Below, piece after piece: positions 44,747 to 57,377 of a stretch of DNA of 64,000 nucleotides (position 1 is its first letter; every line of letters begins with the position of its first letter). Below the pieces are notes generated by a model that was not told the DNA's origin, made no database searches, and was given only the letters and a program-made list of their open reading frames with translations. The stretch comes from Marsupella aquatica. Lineage: Eukaryota; Marchantiophyta. A program made the position numbers and the translations under genes. Location: NCBI GenBank assembly GCA_973895155.1, contig OZ316896.1, positions 19,592,001-19,656,000 on the forward strand, given 5' to 3'.

Positions 44747-47700
44747 CTAGACGAGGGCAAGAATATTGTAGAGATACTCAACAGCTATCTCAAGAGGTCC
44801 AGGAAGACAGTAGTGCAAGCAATCCCAGTCACTGATGTGCGCTTCTGGTCTTGAACTTAGCATGGTGTATACATCCATGTAAGTGTACCCGAACTCTTCA
44901 ACAATTTTCTTGGCAAGCAAATTTTGTCGCTTGAAGTCGAACCAGTGATGGGAGTTGACTTGGCCATAGCTGGATTGTTCTTGAGGAGCAGAAAGGGGTT
45001 CTTTGTAAGTCATGCAATTAAGGTGCCCTGCACACATTCAAGACAGGCACAATTATATCTCTGCGTGTAGCACTCCGAGTTACAATTACCTTCGATGAAG
45101 TGGAGTCCCAATTTTCTTACTTATTTCAGATTCAGTGGTGTAACGACTGAATTTCAGCTTCCTAAGTTTTAGCTCATAAATCCTTCCACAAAACTTTTCT
45201 TGGAGAAGACCGCTGGAATTTCAGTACACAAAAAATTGGAGTAAGGAGTAGACATATTGTCTTGAGTTGTGTTGTAGTAGGATTTTGTCTATTCTTGATT
45301 TTGTCTATTCTCTTTAGGACTTAATACCTTCATGCTAATGTCAGTCGTCCATACTCAAAATCTAATGAATGATCTTGTAATCCAACTTCAAAATCATAAA
45401 TTGCATTCGACCTTTGATAAAAATGATCGAAAGATGGACATGTCCCTAACCCAATTAAAATGTGCGCTCTATTCGTCTCTTTGGACTACGGAGGCTAGGG
45501 ACAGTATTTTGATAATACTGTCCAGTACCTTTAGTAATATCTAGTTCCAGTACCTTAATTAATAAGCGCATAACTGTGAGATGGACATTCACATGAAACC
45601 TTGACTTCTGACCTTTTTCCAGTCAACAAACTTGGAATTAATCAGGGCACAGCCTAAAAGCACACAGTCATCTAATAAGTAGAATGAAAGCTCACCAGGT
45701 TGTGTATTGCGGTAGATGACATGAATGTGTGGATATCTTCGACTCAAGATCGTAAAAGCTTCTTGAAGTGTGCGGGAATAGCTTTCGTCATCTATATAGT
45801 GAGCTCCTGTGTTCAACAGCAATATTTTGACGTCGTACTGATCCAAAAGATGTATCCACGGTTGCTGAATGGAGGATGTGTCATCGACACTGCTTACTGT
45901 CGTCAAATGCACATTGCATATGAAAGAAACGGTGAACCCTTGTCCATCGCCAAACAGGTCATTGCACATCTCGTATGGCCCGAGGTTGAAGGTGCTTGAA
46001 CCACTCAGACGTGCATACCCAGATCCGTTGGCAATGAGGGCATTCATCAATGACCATTGAATTTCATGATTGATTGAGTCTCCCACCATCATGACGTGCC
46101 GCTTAGCTCCTATTTTACTGAACAAAAAGGTCACCGAAAGACAGATTACTCACACTTCAAAGTGTTCACGGTTTAGGGTTACACGTTCATTAATTTGCCC
46201 AACAGAATTGCCTATTGACGAAACCTGTCAACTTAATTTTCCGCGAATTCATTTAAGAATTGAGAAACGATTCTAAATTTTCAGACCAAAATGGAATTCC
46301 ACATTATGATAGTAACAGAATGGATGAGCATCAATTCATACCTTGGGATCATTCAATTCTAATGTACACTACCGATAATAGAAATTCTGACCAATTCATG
46401 TTTGTCTGACGGCAAACAAGGATAAGAGAATAAAAGGAAAGAAAAGGCCTACCGGCAGAAGTGGTCCCTGTTGATAGATCGCCAAGGACAGCTGCTGTTT
46501 GTTTGCCATACCCATTTGAGCTCCTCACGCACCTTAACAATACAAAGCCTTTGTGTTAGCATCTGGCTTCACCGCAGTGGCAGGATCTCAGTTTAAATAA
46601 GTAACCGATCGAGCAAGATGAGAGATGTTACTGCAATTCAATAATTTGCTTCATCACTCTATTCGAAATCACGGTACGATCGATCCTGGCAGCTCCTTAT
46701 AAATGTGACCCCGTATTACACGTACTTAGGGTGTGTAAAAACTATAGTCCATGCTCGAGCTGAGGTCCTCGTCATCACTGACTTTTTGAATGAAGGAAAC
46801 TTTTTGAATGAAGGAAATGATGCCAAGTAATGGGAGTTCAAAATCTCGAAACCCTATGTGGAGACAGTGTAGTCGAGAATATGAGAGAATGTATCCCCGG
46901 GTTTAGCCCACGAGTATATAACTTTGTCACCCATTGTAACGAAACCCTCGTTGGTCATGAACAGGAATTTGGTCAAGGCCTTCTTGTGACCAACCCCTCT
47001 TTGTCTTGCGACCCAACGCTCTTTGGTCGAGTACCTAGTGTGTGATCAAACAGTCACAACGCTCTTTGGTCGAGTACCTAGTGTGTGATCAAACAGTCAC
47101 AACGCTCTTTGGTCGAGTACCTAGTGTGTGATCGAACACATATATACTTTCTCGCTTTGCTTTCACACATCTGTGTAGTAACCAAGTCGGATCGGTGACC
47201 AACGATCGAGCTCCGGACTGAAGTCATCGGCTAATAAACTTACCAATAGGTGAATGTAATTGGTGAGCACTACGGATTGATGATCGGACATTCATGCGTT
47301 GAACGAATACTCACCGCCCAACTCTCTCCGTCCCCCTTCATGGCAACGTCTTCGGCCGAGACCCCATAAATGCCGGACCCCTTATGCCTCGTTTCGCAAA
47401 CATCCGCGTATTCGTCGCCTACATAATTCCAAGGTATGTGACGAGGGATCGGATCATACACCCATTTGCCTGCCTCACTGCACAGGGATACATTCAGTGG
47501 CCCGGAACCAGCACGTTACATATTGGTTGAACATTTTTTCTGTCTCGAGATAGTGAGCAGCAGAATTTCTTTTGTCTTCTACAAAGTCTGCATCTCAGTG
47601 TGAATGGGTTGTGCACGAATAAATCAATCAATTATCATTCATGCGAGATCCAAATGGGTTGTGCACGAGAAAATAATGTAAAAAGCAGGCTTCCAATGCC

Positions 47701-48310
47701 AGCGCATTCCAAGTCGGTCCTTGATCTAAGAGAGAGAATGAATGAAAGAACCAATAAATTAAGAGTCCACGGCGACCAAAAGGGCCGTAGTCCGCCTAGA
47801 AGCATGAAAAAAAACTTCCAGCAAATACTTCCAAGAGAGATGGATGAAATTTTAAGTCGAGGAGTACCCAAAAGGGACACCGACCAGATCTCATTAGTCT
47901 CAATCGAACTCACTACGGCCGATAACAGTTAATTACCTGAAGCAATCCAAATGAGCACGAAAACGTTCGACGGCGTCTCTCCCGACGATAGAAGTTCCCT
48001 TGACCACTGGCACAGGCACTGGCAAGGGCTCATTCCCCCCGACTCGTCCCAAATTCTGATTCCCGCCGAGTCCAAAACGAGGTCCAAAATTCTCCGCAAA
48101 CATGAGCCCATTGACTGTGCTAAGTGATAGTGGCTGACTAGAGTCCAACGCAATGCCGTACAAAATTCTAAGTAGAAACAGTAGGAAGACTGCACAAACT
48201 ATCAGCCGCACTTCTCTCTTTACCAACTTCATGTAACGTTGCCATTCGCCTATGATCAATTCCCACTTCAACAATACCCACTTGAACATTGTGGCATAGG
48301 CCAGGCTCAT
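44747..48310 (-). CDS. TBL/PMR5-type PC-esterase, Golgi type II membrane protein
   Basis: Five exons in coding order are 48310-47937, 47477-47315, 46532-46453, 46117-45696 and 45027-44747. All are GT-AG with consistent phases, giving 439 residues. A membrane anchor lies at about residues 34-54, then a linker and a PMR5N-like region (AGKWVYDPIPRHIPWNYVGD ... LKWVWQTNSSCPW). The SGNH nucleophile motif is G218-D-S220, followed by VKILLLNTGAHY, HVIYRNTQPG, and the C-terminal D415-C-L-H418 within DCLHYCLPG, which supplies the Asp/His of the triad. TBL proteins O-acetylate cell-wall polysaccharides in the Golgi. The N-terminal domain here is divergent (GDSI in place of GDSL, no clear PRF motif), so acceptor and activity are open. 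The start is the first ATG after an in-frame stop. Intron 2 carries a 43-bp triple repeat. Confidence 0.88.
47014..47142 (+). repeat. 43-bp tandem repeat, three copies, in a TBL-like intron
   Basis: Units at 47014, 47057 and 47100 read CAACGCTCTTTGGTCGAGTA, CCTAGTGTGTGATC and AAACAGTCA. The first two are identical and the third diverges at its end. They lie in the intron between exons 47315-47477 and 46453-46532. Confidence 0.92.
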
Positions 48311-49589
48311 TCCCCACGGCACCTCAGTCTTTCAATTGCTCCACTGACAGACTACAAAATAGAGCAGATACAGTCAATTATGTTCAGCTACAGTAAATAA
48401 GTACTCGAGCATGTAAGGAAACGTTCTCCAAAACTACAAAGATCGAATAGTTAACAGTTCAGCACAAGAAAACCCACAAATTGTGGACCTCTGGACCCAC
48501 ACGTTAGTTTGGCATCAACAGTATAGTTATGACTCTGGCAAGTGATGAGAAACACTGTAACCAATGCCAAATCAAGAGATACAGCCTTCCAACTTCCGAG
48601 CGAGAGTAGCTCGATCAGCTGAAGACAGCGTGTCAACAAAATTAGTTCGGGGATTGGAGAGAGCGAGAATACATAGAAAACCCGACACTAGTGCGACGAG
48701 GAGTCTGACAGCTAGTTGAGCAGCAACTGTACAATTCTCGATCTTGAAAAGTTGTTGACTCCCTGCGACGGTGCGACCCTGCACCTCGCTCACTGCTTAC
48801 ATCGATCTCAAGCACACGGTTTCGTCATCGTCATGCCAATCATGCCCAGATTCAGTTGGTGCTGTCGCTCCCGGTCCTGCAAGTCATGAACTTCATTCGG
48901 CACATCTTGTTTTCTTTCATTCGGGAAGGTAGCTGAATTCTTTTCTAGGCACGATTCTAGGTTTTTACAACTATAATATTTGATCCCGCCAAAAGTTGTT
49001 CATCCTCAGTTTACAAAATGAGATTTTGGTGGGAACACTTGCTTACCATTGGATTTATGCATGTTATAGTTTATTCCCACAGTTACAAATGAGTGTAACC
49101 AAGCAAACACGACACTAAAGTACCTAATGTAGGTGCTACCTAGATGATAATAATTGGGAGTGAACACCTAAAGTAGCTAGTACAAATTAAGAAGAGTACA
49201 ATTTTTTTTGTCACATATGAATATTTAATAGTGTATTATTACATGTTATAATATTTGTATTATTGGAAGAAAGTAGAGTAATACTCTTCAAATAGGTGTC
49301 TATAATTTTGAACAATATATTTATCAGTGAGAAGAAAATTTGTGCACTTTTAGCTCAAAAAGCTAAATTTTGATTTTCCTTTTTAATGTATCTTTGAAGT
49401 AATGAAAGGGGGAAAGAGCATCTCCCATATAATACCCTATCCCACCAAAAAGATGCCAGGATAATTCTTTTCCAAACTCATAAAAATGGGAATAGATCTT
49501 ATACCTTTATCAAAACATTGTTTTTCTACACCATCAGATCTATCCATATACACCGTTTAAAATAAATGTCTTCCCAAGCTACAATCTTT
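48311..49589. other. 5' region of the TBL-like gene and AT-rich spacer
   Basis: A minus-strand frame at 48572-48793 (73 codons, GTG start) encodes one hydrophobic stretch (LAVRLLVALVSGFLCILAL). It lies in the presumed leader or promoter of the TBL-like gene, and I could not connect it by splicing. 48950-49589 is AT-rich with no visible gene. Confidence 0.4.
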
Positions 49590-49840
49590 TTCTCTCATCG
49601 ACATCCTTTTCATCTCGACATCTTTTTCTTCACCTTAACTTCTTTTTCTCACCTGACATCTTTTTCCTCACCTCAATATTTTTTGTGCAATGCACAGACA
49701 TTGGGCTAGTTAGAAACTATAATAAAGGGTTGCGCCTTTTGTCATACCTTAAATTAGAAACAATAATAAAGGGTTGCCATTTTTTGAAATGATGTCATTC
49801 AAAAATTAGAAATTATAATGAAGGGCTGGGCTTTTTTTAA
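49590..49840 (-). repeat. inverted copy of the 30-kb repeat family end, plus 60-bp units
   Basis: Reading the minus strand, GTGCATTGCAC (49695-49685) is followed by four or so units of about 23 bp with GGTGAGAAAAAGATGTC, as at 30.05 kb. On its other side, AACCCTTTATTATAGTTTCTAA precedes it. On the plus strand, 49703-49840 holds three degenerate copies of TTAGAAACTATAATAAAGGG with GTTGCGCCTTTT. Similar GGCGCAACTG sequence lies at about 31573. The combination suggests the terminus of a dispersed element. Confidence 0.65.
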
Positions 49841-51829
49841 AGTGGGTCATTCAAATTTGAAGAGACTTTTGAGTGAAAGAAAAGCAAACTGGAAAAAGAG
49901 AAAGGAACAAGAAGAAAACAATTATGTTTGGTGTGAACACGTTTTCCAAGCAAGAAATGTCTTCCAACTTCTAGAGACAATTTCGTATTTCACAGAGAGT
50001 GATAGTGTGGAGGTCATGTTGCAGCGGGCCATTGCAGAGAACCCCAAATTCAGCTCATACTTCATCACTTTGTGCGTTGCTGACAATTGCACCAGCCTGC
50101 AGGCAGTGGGCACCAGTGTCCCATGGTTGAAACTGAGCGTCATGCCACTTTCAGGTGACAATTTGACACACAGATCTATTCATGTTGTTTGTAATAATTT
50201 GTCAGCAGTGTATATGCTACTGTATCACTTCTTCGGATGAGCTGTGGCTACTGCAGGACAAAGTGCTGAATGATTGCTAATAAATTGAGTTTTTCTAACT
50301 AACAACAGGACTTCCGAAATGGGCTGCATGTGAGGGCTTGCGTAAGCGGTCACTGCTTTCGGACGACCTGGAGCTTCTGGAGCTGATTGCCAAGCAGATC
50401 AAAGAGAGCTCAACCCAGCAATTTTGGAAGACACATGCGGTATTTGAGACTGCGAGATTTGTGGTAGTGGAGGTCCTCTTGCCAAGGCCGTTTCCAGGGG
50501 CCGATGAAATCACACTAGCTGTGACGAGCTCTGGGGCCTCCATGACAGTTTACACAAGAGCTCTGGGCAAAAGCAAGGGTGAGAGGAGCTTTGAATTTCC
50601 CGAGACTCACGTTGTTGAGCTCCCCACAGCAGTGTGTTCGGATCAGCATACCTTCAAGGTGAGCAGGAAATTATGCCTCATGACTGTACGCCTCCCTAAG
50701 ATTGCTCAAACCTGAACGACACAGAATTACAGACAGAAAACTCTGAGAAAAAACTGGGGAATTTTGTAGACCAATGCACTAAAATGCAACCTCACCACAG
50801 ACTTGACCTCAGTTAGTTAACCCAGGTCAAGTTTTTGAAAAGTAGTGGAAAGTTTTTGTGCACCAATTTTGGTCGGAAGAAACTTCCCTGTAACTTTGGT
50901 CTGCTGGAAACTTTAAAGGCCAGATTGGTTTTGTAGTGTGGCTCCAACACAACTCGTACACAACTGTGTACAACTCTACTTTAAATTCCCGCAAAGAAAT
51001 GGTACCAGGTCGGCGACTATACTGACGGGCCGGGTGTGGTGAAGACAGTTTAAGGATATGTTTATTGGGGGCTTGCAAGTTTAGGTGTGAGACCAATGCA
51101 CTCAAATATTTCCTGTTCTTATCGCCTCCCCTCACCCCAGCTTCCTTTGTATCTAGTCCCTTGACCATTTTCTCCACCCACAACCATTTTCATGGACAAT
51201 ATTTGTACAAGTATGATTGTGCATTTACAACTAACTGAGGCACTAAACTTTTTGGCCTGTGCCTTCCCCCATCAATACAACATCAACCCAAAATTGAGAG
51301 CTTCCCAAAACCTTCCCAAAACGTGGTTTATTAGTTTGGGTGAGACACGGAGCATTGTAAAGCAACATATATGGTGAGATTTAGATTTCATACATTTCAT
51401 ATGCGCAAAATCTGCAAGCTGAAAATCTGTTTGTCAAGTTTGGTCATCTATTAATGGCTGAAAGATTAAATAAGGAATTGTTCAAGTTGAGTAATCTGAA
51501 TGAATCTGCTCTTAATGGGCCATCACTCCTGACTTCCCCAGTAATTTTGAGGTGAGAGTTCATGGTTTATCCTTTCCTTGATCAAGGTTTTGAAGATTCC
51601 TAATGATTTGCGTTTTTCTTGGAATTCTTCTTTGGGAGTTTTTGATGCTCTGGACTCTGGAGTTGAAGTTTTGGATCCTTGGGAGAGAGGCTTCTTTGCT
51701 ACTATATTCTAAGTGACAACAGCCCTTTGTGTTCTCAGTAAAAATTTAAAATAGTTTGCCAATTGCATTTTTTTACAGGTGAATGTGAGGAACGGTCTTA
51801 ATGATGGGGAAAACTTGAAATTTGGTTAA
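49818..51829 (+). CDS. unassigned gene or gene fragment, three possible exons
   Basis: Exon 49818-50154 (5' end doubtful, its first 40 bases overlap a repeat), exon 50309-50658 and a possible last exon 51779-51829 are in phase with GT-AG junctions (TTTCAG/GTGACA ... CAACAG/GACTTC, TTCAAG/GTGAGC ... TTACAG/GTGAAT). The middle exon encodes a Leu-rich helix (SDDLELLELIAKQIKESS) and then a beta-rich stretch (FVVVEVLLPRPFPGADE, HVVELPTAVCSDQHTFKV). The latter is vaguely like a CS/PIH1 C-terminal fold, but I would not assign it. Splice agreement across two junctions suggests real coding ancestry. The missing natural 5' end next to a repeat terminus suggests truncation or capture. Confidence 0.4.
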
Positions 51830-54800
51830 AAAAGACTGTCAAACTCCAAGAAAGCTGCCATGGTCAAGTCGATGGAGATTGATGGGTGAATGACTATCAT
51901 CTCTGTTGATTGTAACATGGGCAAATTGAATTTTTGACTTATTGAAATTCTCTTGTAGTAGAGAGGAGGCTTAGTGCAAAAATGGGTGCAAACAAATTAA
52001 CATAACCATTTCAATTTTGATGAGCTCATTCCGGAAGTGATTATTGCCGTTGAAATGAGAGGGATCCATCAGACTCAGTTGATAATTGATTGTAATTGAA
52101 TTTTAATGGGCAAGCAGTGGGGCGACTAGAGCAAATTCAAAGATATTGGTCAAGAAGGTGAGTGAGCCATCAAAGGATAGCTGCAATCACCCATACACAG
52201 AAGTGCAGAGATATTGGGAGCTGCGTTTGGGAATAGAATTTACTTTTTTAAGTCCAGGGATCTCCAAGGCAAAAGACAAAATGCAAATTTTCTGGTCATG
52301 CAATTAGTAAGCATGATGCCCAAGTGGGATTTTAAATTAAAGAAAGCGGGTTGAAAAGGGAATGCCTGGAGAGAGACACTTCCACCAAAATAGAGCAAGA
52401 AAGGGAATGTCTGAAAGAGAGACACCTCCACAGAAATAGAGCACCTTGAGTCAAATTCATGACACTGCAAAGCCCAAAACCAAATGGTGGAGAGATTATT
52501 GCAAATGAATGATTGTCCAACCTCATCCCTTCTGTCAGAAAGAACTCAGTCTTGGGACTTGATGATCACCTTAGTTGTTGTAGAGCCAAGAGTCACAAGC
52601 CAAGAAGTAAGAGCACTATCACTAAATTCTATGTGCTTAAGTGAATGCAATCCTATTTATGCCAAAACTTCCCTCTTAATAATATTTGCTGTGAGTAAGC
52701 TATCTCTCCAGCACAATAGACTCTGTGTGTACCACCCTGCCTCTAACTGAACATACTCTTGTGTTGATCAGTGACAGCAGAAGTGGCTAAAATTTTGGTA
52801 AGCAAGACAGTGCTGCTGGATAACCAATCTGCCAGTGCTTGTTTCTGATATCTCTTAATTAAACAAAATAACTAGAGGAAAAGGAGCATTGGAGAGCAAC
52901 ATGGCAGGACAGTTACTTTGGGCTTGACACATTGGGGCTGCTTGATTAATTGTTCAGATTATTGCTTGGATCGTGATAGAAAAGAAGCCGCCTCGATCTA
53001 CCATGCTTTGACCTACCTCCTTGTCATGAACTCCATTGCTCAACCTGACATTTGAGCTTTGGTTCAAGACGCATCTCTGGCTCTCACCTGTCCTCTCTCA
53101 TTGTCATCAGCTGCATTCGAGCTCAAACTTGAGCCATGTTCCTGTCTCTCAGCTTGTTGTTTGTCATTGCAATCAGCTCCACTGCCCAGCTTGACCATTT
53201 GACCTATGCTTCAAGCTTTGACTCTGCCTCTCGCCTTGACAATTCTTTTGGTTGAATTTCCTAGCTAAATTTCTGATATAGAGACAAGGATGGTAGCTTG
53301 GAATTTCTACAACTTGCCCCTTGCCTTGTCAGTTCTGTGTGTTGATTTGCTAGCTGAACATTTGATCCAGATAACAAGACAAAACACAACTTCCATGCCA
53401 TTTGACCAGCTTGACAAAAATAACATCAACGTAGCATTTTTGATATAGATGCAATTTTGATTATTCAAAGAATCATGTCACAGCAAATGCATGATTTGTT
53501 GGATCGTATGTGTAAATCATCTTGACTTGCAATACAAACTCTTCCTTGTATGCAGATTTCATACATGAATTACTTTTAAACTTGATAGCACCATAAAAAA
53601 ACATTAATGGCATGAAAGACATAGCAACTTACCAGCATTGCAAACCCTAGGCTAGCGGGTCCACTAATTGATTTTACTAGTTTAAGTAAAAGTCAAGGAG
53701 AATCTTCATGAAGAGGTGACCCAAATATTGATGAGGCATTCTTCTCCAAGAATGCACACTTGATAAAAGGAAAAACAAATGGACTTAAGTATCAAACCAA
53801 TTGTTTACAAAAAGTATGCAATCAAGGCAAAACTCTGAAAATTCAAATCAATTGAGATATACATGAGAGCCAACAATTTAGCGTTGTCTGAGTTTTTCTA
53901 AAAGCCACAATGGGTTATCCAAATAAAAATAAACACAGTTTTCAGGTAACTGGTATATTTTTGGCAGTCCTGACAAAAAGTATACTGCCTCAAAGATTTT
54001 GTCAGGACCTTGATATCAAACATAAATAGTGAATTTATAGAACTATAAATATGAGCTAGACAAGTTTAGGTTTTCTGGCCAAGTCTTTTTGGTTTTGTTT
54101 AGAGCTCAAATAGGTCACTTTGGGATGAATTTTGAGGCACAACGTGGATATAGCATGTCACTTTTAGATTCCCTAAAAATTCAGTAAAAGTTATGTTTTC
54201 AATTAGCCAGTTTCTCACCTTGCCACATACCCCATTAGCCAGAGCATAACAATCATCCTTAAATCTAAGGCTGTCTGATGGCCAAAAACAAATCTAAGAA
54301 AATTAGGACAAGAATAATCCTGGTACCTGTCAGGACTTTGCCACAGTACACACTGGCATTTCCTTCTATAAGTCATGGGAATCGAATTGAATGCTGTCTG
54401 TTGTGCAGGCGGTCGCTGCCAGTAGCCAGTCGGTGCAAGTTAGCTGCGCGCAGAATGAAGTTAAATATGTCAAACGCGCCAATGTTAACATCCAGCAGAC
54501 CATGTCCTAATGGTGGACGGCGAGAGTGTGGCAAGAGAGGTTATGGGGTCCAAATCTCGCCTGCGCTGTTTCCCTTTTAAACACACATCCGCCCAAAAGT
54601 GGGGTCCAGAGGTCTCTAGTTACATTAGTATTTTATTATTATTATTCCACCCCAGAGTTAACACACGTACTCCCCCAAAAATGGGGTTCACTAGCACCAA
54701 GTGACACTTAGAATTTTCTCTTTCAAGGAGAGGGAACTGATTGTAGCAGTTTCCAGTCAATGTTCACTTAGCATTAATTGCAAAACAAGTGACTCCTAGA

Positions 54801-55728
54801 AGTGAGTACTGGCCAAAACTAAAACTAAAATACTTTAAGAAAACATCCTTTAAAATAAAGCTATGTCTATTGTCCTTGACATCAAATGATAGGGTGTGTC
54901 AAAGCACATCTGTAACTCAGTTATGGCTCAGAGCATAAATCGTTGTTACTATCATGACAAAATCAATATGGAATACCAAAATATGTACCCCTATAACGTG
55001 TTAAGGATTGCTCTTAGTCTTGTGACTCAAAGGTTACGGTATTTAGGCTAACCACAGTTAGGGTCTTAGCTGAGGTTAGGTTAGTCGTGTGTGACCTTGT
55101 ATATACCAAGGCTAGTGTAAGCCGCTGGTGTGGTGTGCTTACTCATTTTGTAACGGAGAAACTTGAGGAAGAGGGAGAGAATGTGTGTTCGTCTACTCTT
55201 AAAGTAAAACTTGAGTGTTCGTGTGGACGTAGCCTTGGAGAAGAGGTGAACCACGTAGAGATTGTGTCGATTACATGTGCATGGAATGAGTCATGGTTGT
55301 ATGGTCGTTGCGAATAACGTCTTAATTCAACATAACGATGATACATCCAAAAAAATTAAGGAATAACACTATGGTTAGGGGAGAACTTTGACACGCCCTA
55401 ATACTAATACTCCGGGTAACCAGGAGCTGAAATGCCGTGACCTGTGGTTTAGGAAACCAAGGGAGTTCAACTCAACGCGTGATCCATGTAGGGTTCCAGA
55501 CGATCGGACGCCTCGAGGCGCCAGAGATCGGCGGTCGGCAGCACTTCTAGGTTTCCCAAGAGTGTCGAGAGTGCTGTCTTCCAAACCTCTCTCCGTCAAT
55601 CGACCTTCTCTTCATTCCTCGTCTCGTTGGTGCGTGCTGCTGCTGCTGCCTCCGCTTCTGCTTCTACTTCTGCTACTGCTTCGACTTGCTGCCGTTACTG
55701 CCTCTGGTCTACCCACAGCTCGGCTGCA
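51830..55728. other. spacer, AT-rich, with a possible tRNA-like segment
   Basis: No supported gene. A local duplication with AAAGGGAATGCCTGGAGAGA and AAAGGGAATGTCTGAAAGAG lies at 52355-52440. At 54508-54565 the sequence CTAATGGTGGACGGCGAGAG ... GGGGTCCAAATCTC resembles tRNA boxes A and B, but no tail or target duplication was found. The last 170 bp (55560-55728) are pyrimidine-rich and probably include the RPL35 leader. Confidence 0.45.
55560..55728 (+). promoter_or_regulatory. pyrimidine-rich leader of RPL35
   Basis: The stretch before the RPL35 start codon is strongly CT-rich, with CTGCTGCTGCTGCCTCCGCT and TCTGCTTCTACTTCTGC. This is common in leaders of ribosomal-protein mRNAs. No transcription start can be fixed from sequence. 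Confidence 0.4.
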
Positions 55729-57377
55729 ATGGGTATGCTGGATTTTCACCTTTCATCGTTGAGTTCTCGAGCTTTTTTTGAGTCTTTCATGTGCATGTTA
55801 GGCGTGTTACGCATGTCAGGCATCCTTTGAACGGGTTAGCTGGATTCTGTCGCGGGGGGCCTGCAATGGGTATGCTGGATTTTTCGCCTTTCATTGTTGA
55901 GTTCTCGAGCCCTTTGTGGGTCGTTCATGTGCTTGTTGGGCATCCTTTGAATGGGTTAGCTGGATTCTGTTGCGGGGGGCTTTTGGTCTTTAATTTTTGG
56001 GGCTTTTGATTGTTGAGTCTTCGAGCTTGTTGTAGTCTTTCGTGATTTGAGATTTCTTTTGAACCGGTATGTTGGATTCCTTGTCTGTTTTGTCTTTGAT
56101 AGTCAATTTCTTAAGTCGCGTCTGGATTTTAGACGTCCGTTGAATGAGCAAGCTGGATTCGTTTTCTTCTTGCCTTTCATGGTTAATCTCGTGAGTCGCA
56201 TGCTCAACCCTTTGTAGCTTTCTCTGTAGTCGCCGTGTTGGTCTGATTATATAGCACGTTTCGGAGTCTTATTTGCGCAATGGAATTGGTTTGGTGGACA
56301 CTAGTGTAAGATTTCTAGAAATTGTGGTAACTGCCGCGACTTCACTTGAAACTGGTCTCCAGAACAGCATGGACGTTTGCTTTTTCTGTTGTGGGTTGTC
56401 AATTCCTGCGAATTGGCTGCTGATCGGTCTCTGTTTCTCTGGTGTGGTTTCACAGCTAAGATCAAAGTTCACGAACTGCGCACCAAGTCGAAGGTTGACC
56501 TGCTCAACCAGGTATGCCCTTGCACTTTTGGGTTGACCTAACTCTTTTGAAAAGTGCCTGCGGTTCGGAGCGGACGTGTGTTGTTTCCTGTCCTTTTCGG
56601 TTTCAAGATGGGTTTTTGTAGTTAATGCGGTGGAACAATGCAAATGATTCAAATAATTTTGTATGTTGACTGGACTTCTGTGGGTGATATTGATCACAGT
56701 TGAAGGAGCTGAAGGCAGAGCTCGCTCTTTTGAGAGTAGCGAAGGTTACCGGCGGTGCCCCCAACAAGCTGTCGAAGATGTGAGTTCAAGAATTGAGTGG
56801 CATTCGGGTTCAGGAGGTCATTGTATGTGGTGTCTGTATGCCTGACTTTATTCTCCGTGTCTACGTGCATTGCTCACAACTGAGTGGAATTGCTTTGTTT
56901 GAATGGATGGTATGCAGCAAGGTCGTTAGGCTCTCGATCGCGCAAGTGCTGACGGTCATCTCCCAGACCCAGAAAGCTAATCTTCGCGAGGCCTATAGCA
57001 AGAAGAAATTCTTGCCCCTTGACTTGCGTCCCAAGAAGACGCGCGCCATCAGGAGGCGCCTCACCAAGCACCAGGTATTAAGCCAGTCCGTGTGGTCCAT
57101 GCATTCTGCGTCTCTGCCCATTTGTATTAGAATGGGCAATTTGTACTCCGTATGGGCCATCCTGCCACGAATCTTCCACGCTGTCTGGTCTACAATCCTT
57201 TGGTCGTCATGAGCCTTAGATGCGTCTTGCTTGCTCCACTTATTTGATCCTGCGCACCGGTGTCAGCTGACTTCTGACCGGTTGTTCTCGTTGGGATTGC
57301 AGCTGTCGCTCAAGACTGAGAAGCAAAAGAAGAAGGAAGCCTACTTTCCATTGAGGAAGTATGCCGTCAAGGCTTAG
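55729..57377 (+). CDS. RPL35: 60S ribosomal protein L35 (uL29)
   Basis: Five coding exons: 55729-55732, 56456-56511, 56700-56779, 56918-57074 and 57303-57377, giving 123 residues, the usual plant length. The first coding exon is only ATGG, completed by CT to give Met-Ala. The protein reads [95 protein letters not shown] and ends PLRKYAVKA. uL29 sits at the polypeptide exit tunnel of the large subunit. Splice phases all agree. The start codon with its donor (ATGG/GTATGC) is present a second time at 55866 within intron 1. Confidence 0.96.
55731..56000 (+). repeat. about 135-bp tandem duplication covering RPL35 exon 1 and its donor
   Basis: CTGCAATGGGTATGCTGGAT followed by CTTTCATCGTTGAGTTCTCG occurs at 55724 and, with minor changes, at 55861. 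The downstream ends GGGTTAGCTGGATTCTGT also recur at about 55835 and 55956. A weaker third echo lies near 56060-56170. Confidence 0.85.

Noticed and set aside
47600-47932. 110-codon plus-strand frame
   Set aside because: It lies antisense within intron 1 of the TBL-like gene and has no recognisable domain.
48572-48793. 73-codon minus-strand frame with one hydrophobic segment
   Set aside because: GTG start, no homology recognised, and no splice path to the TBL-like gene. Kept only as a note in the spacer entry.
54480-54660. Possible second tRNA-derived SINE, plus strand
   Set aside because: Box A and B resemblance is loose, and I found neither a convincing tail nor flanking direct repeats.
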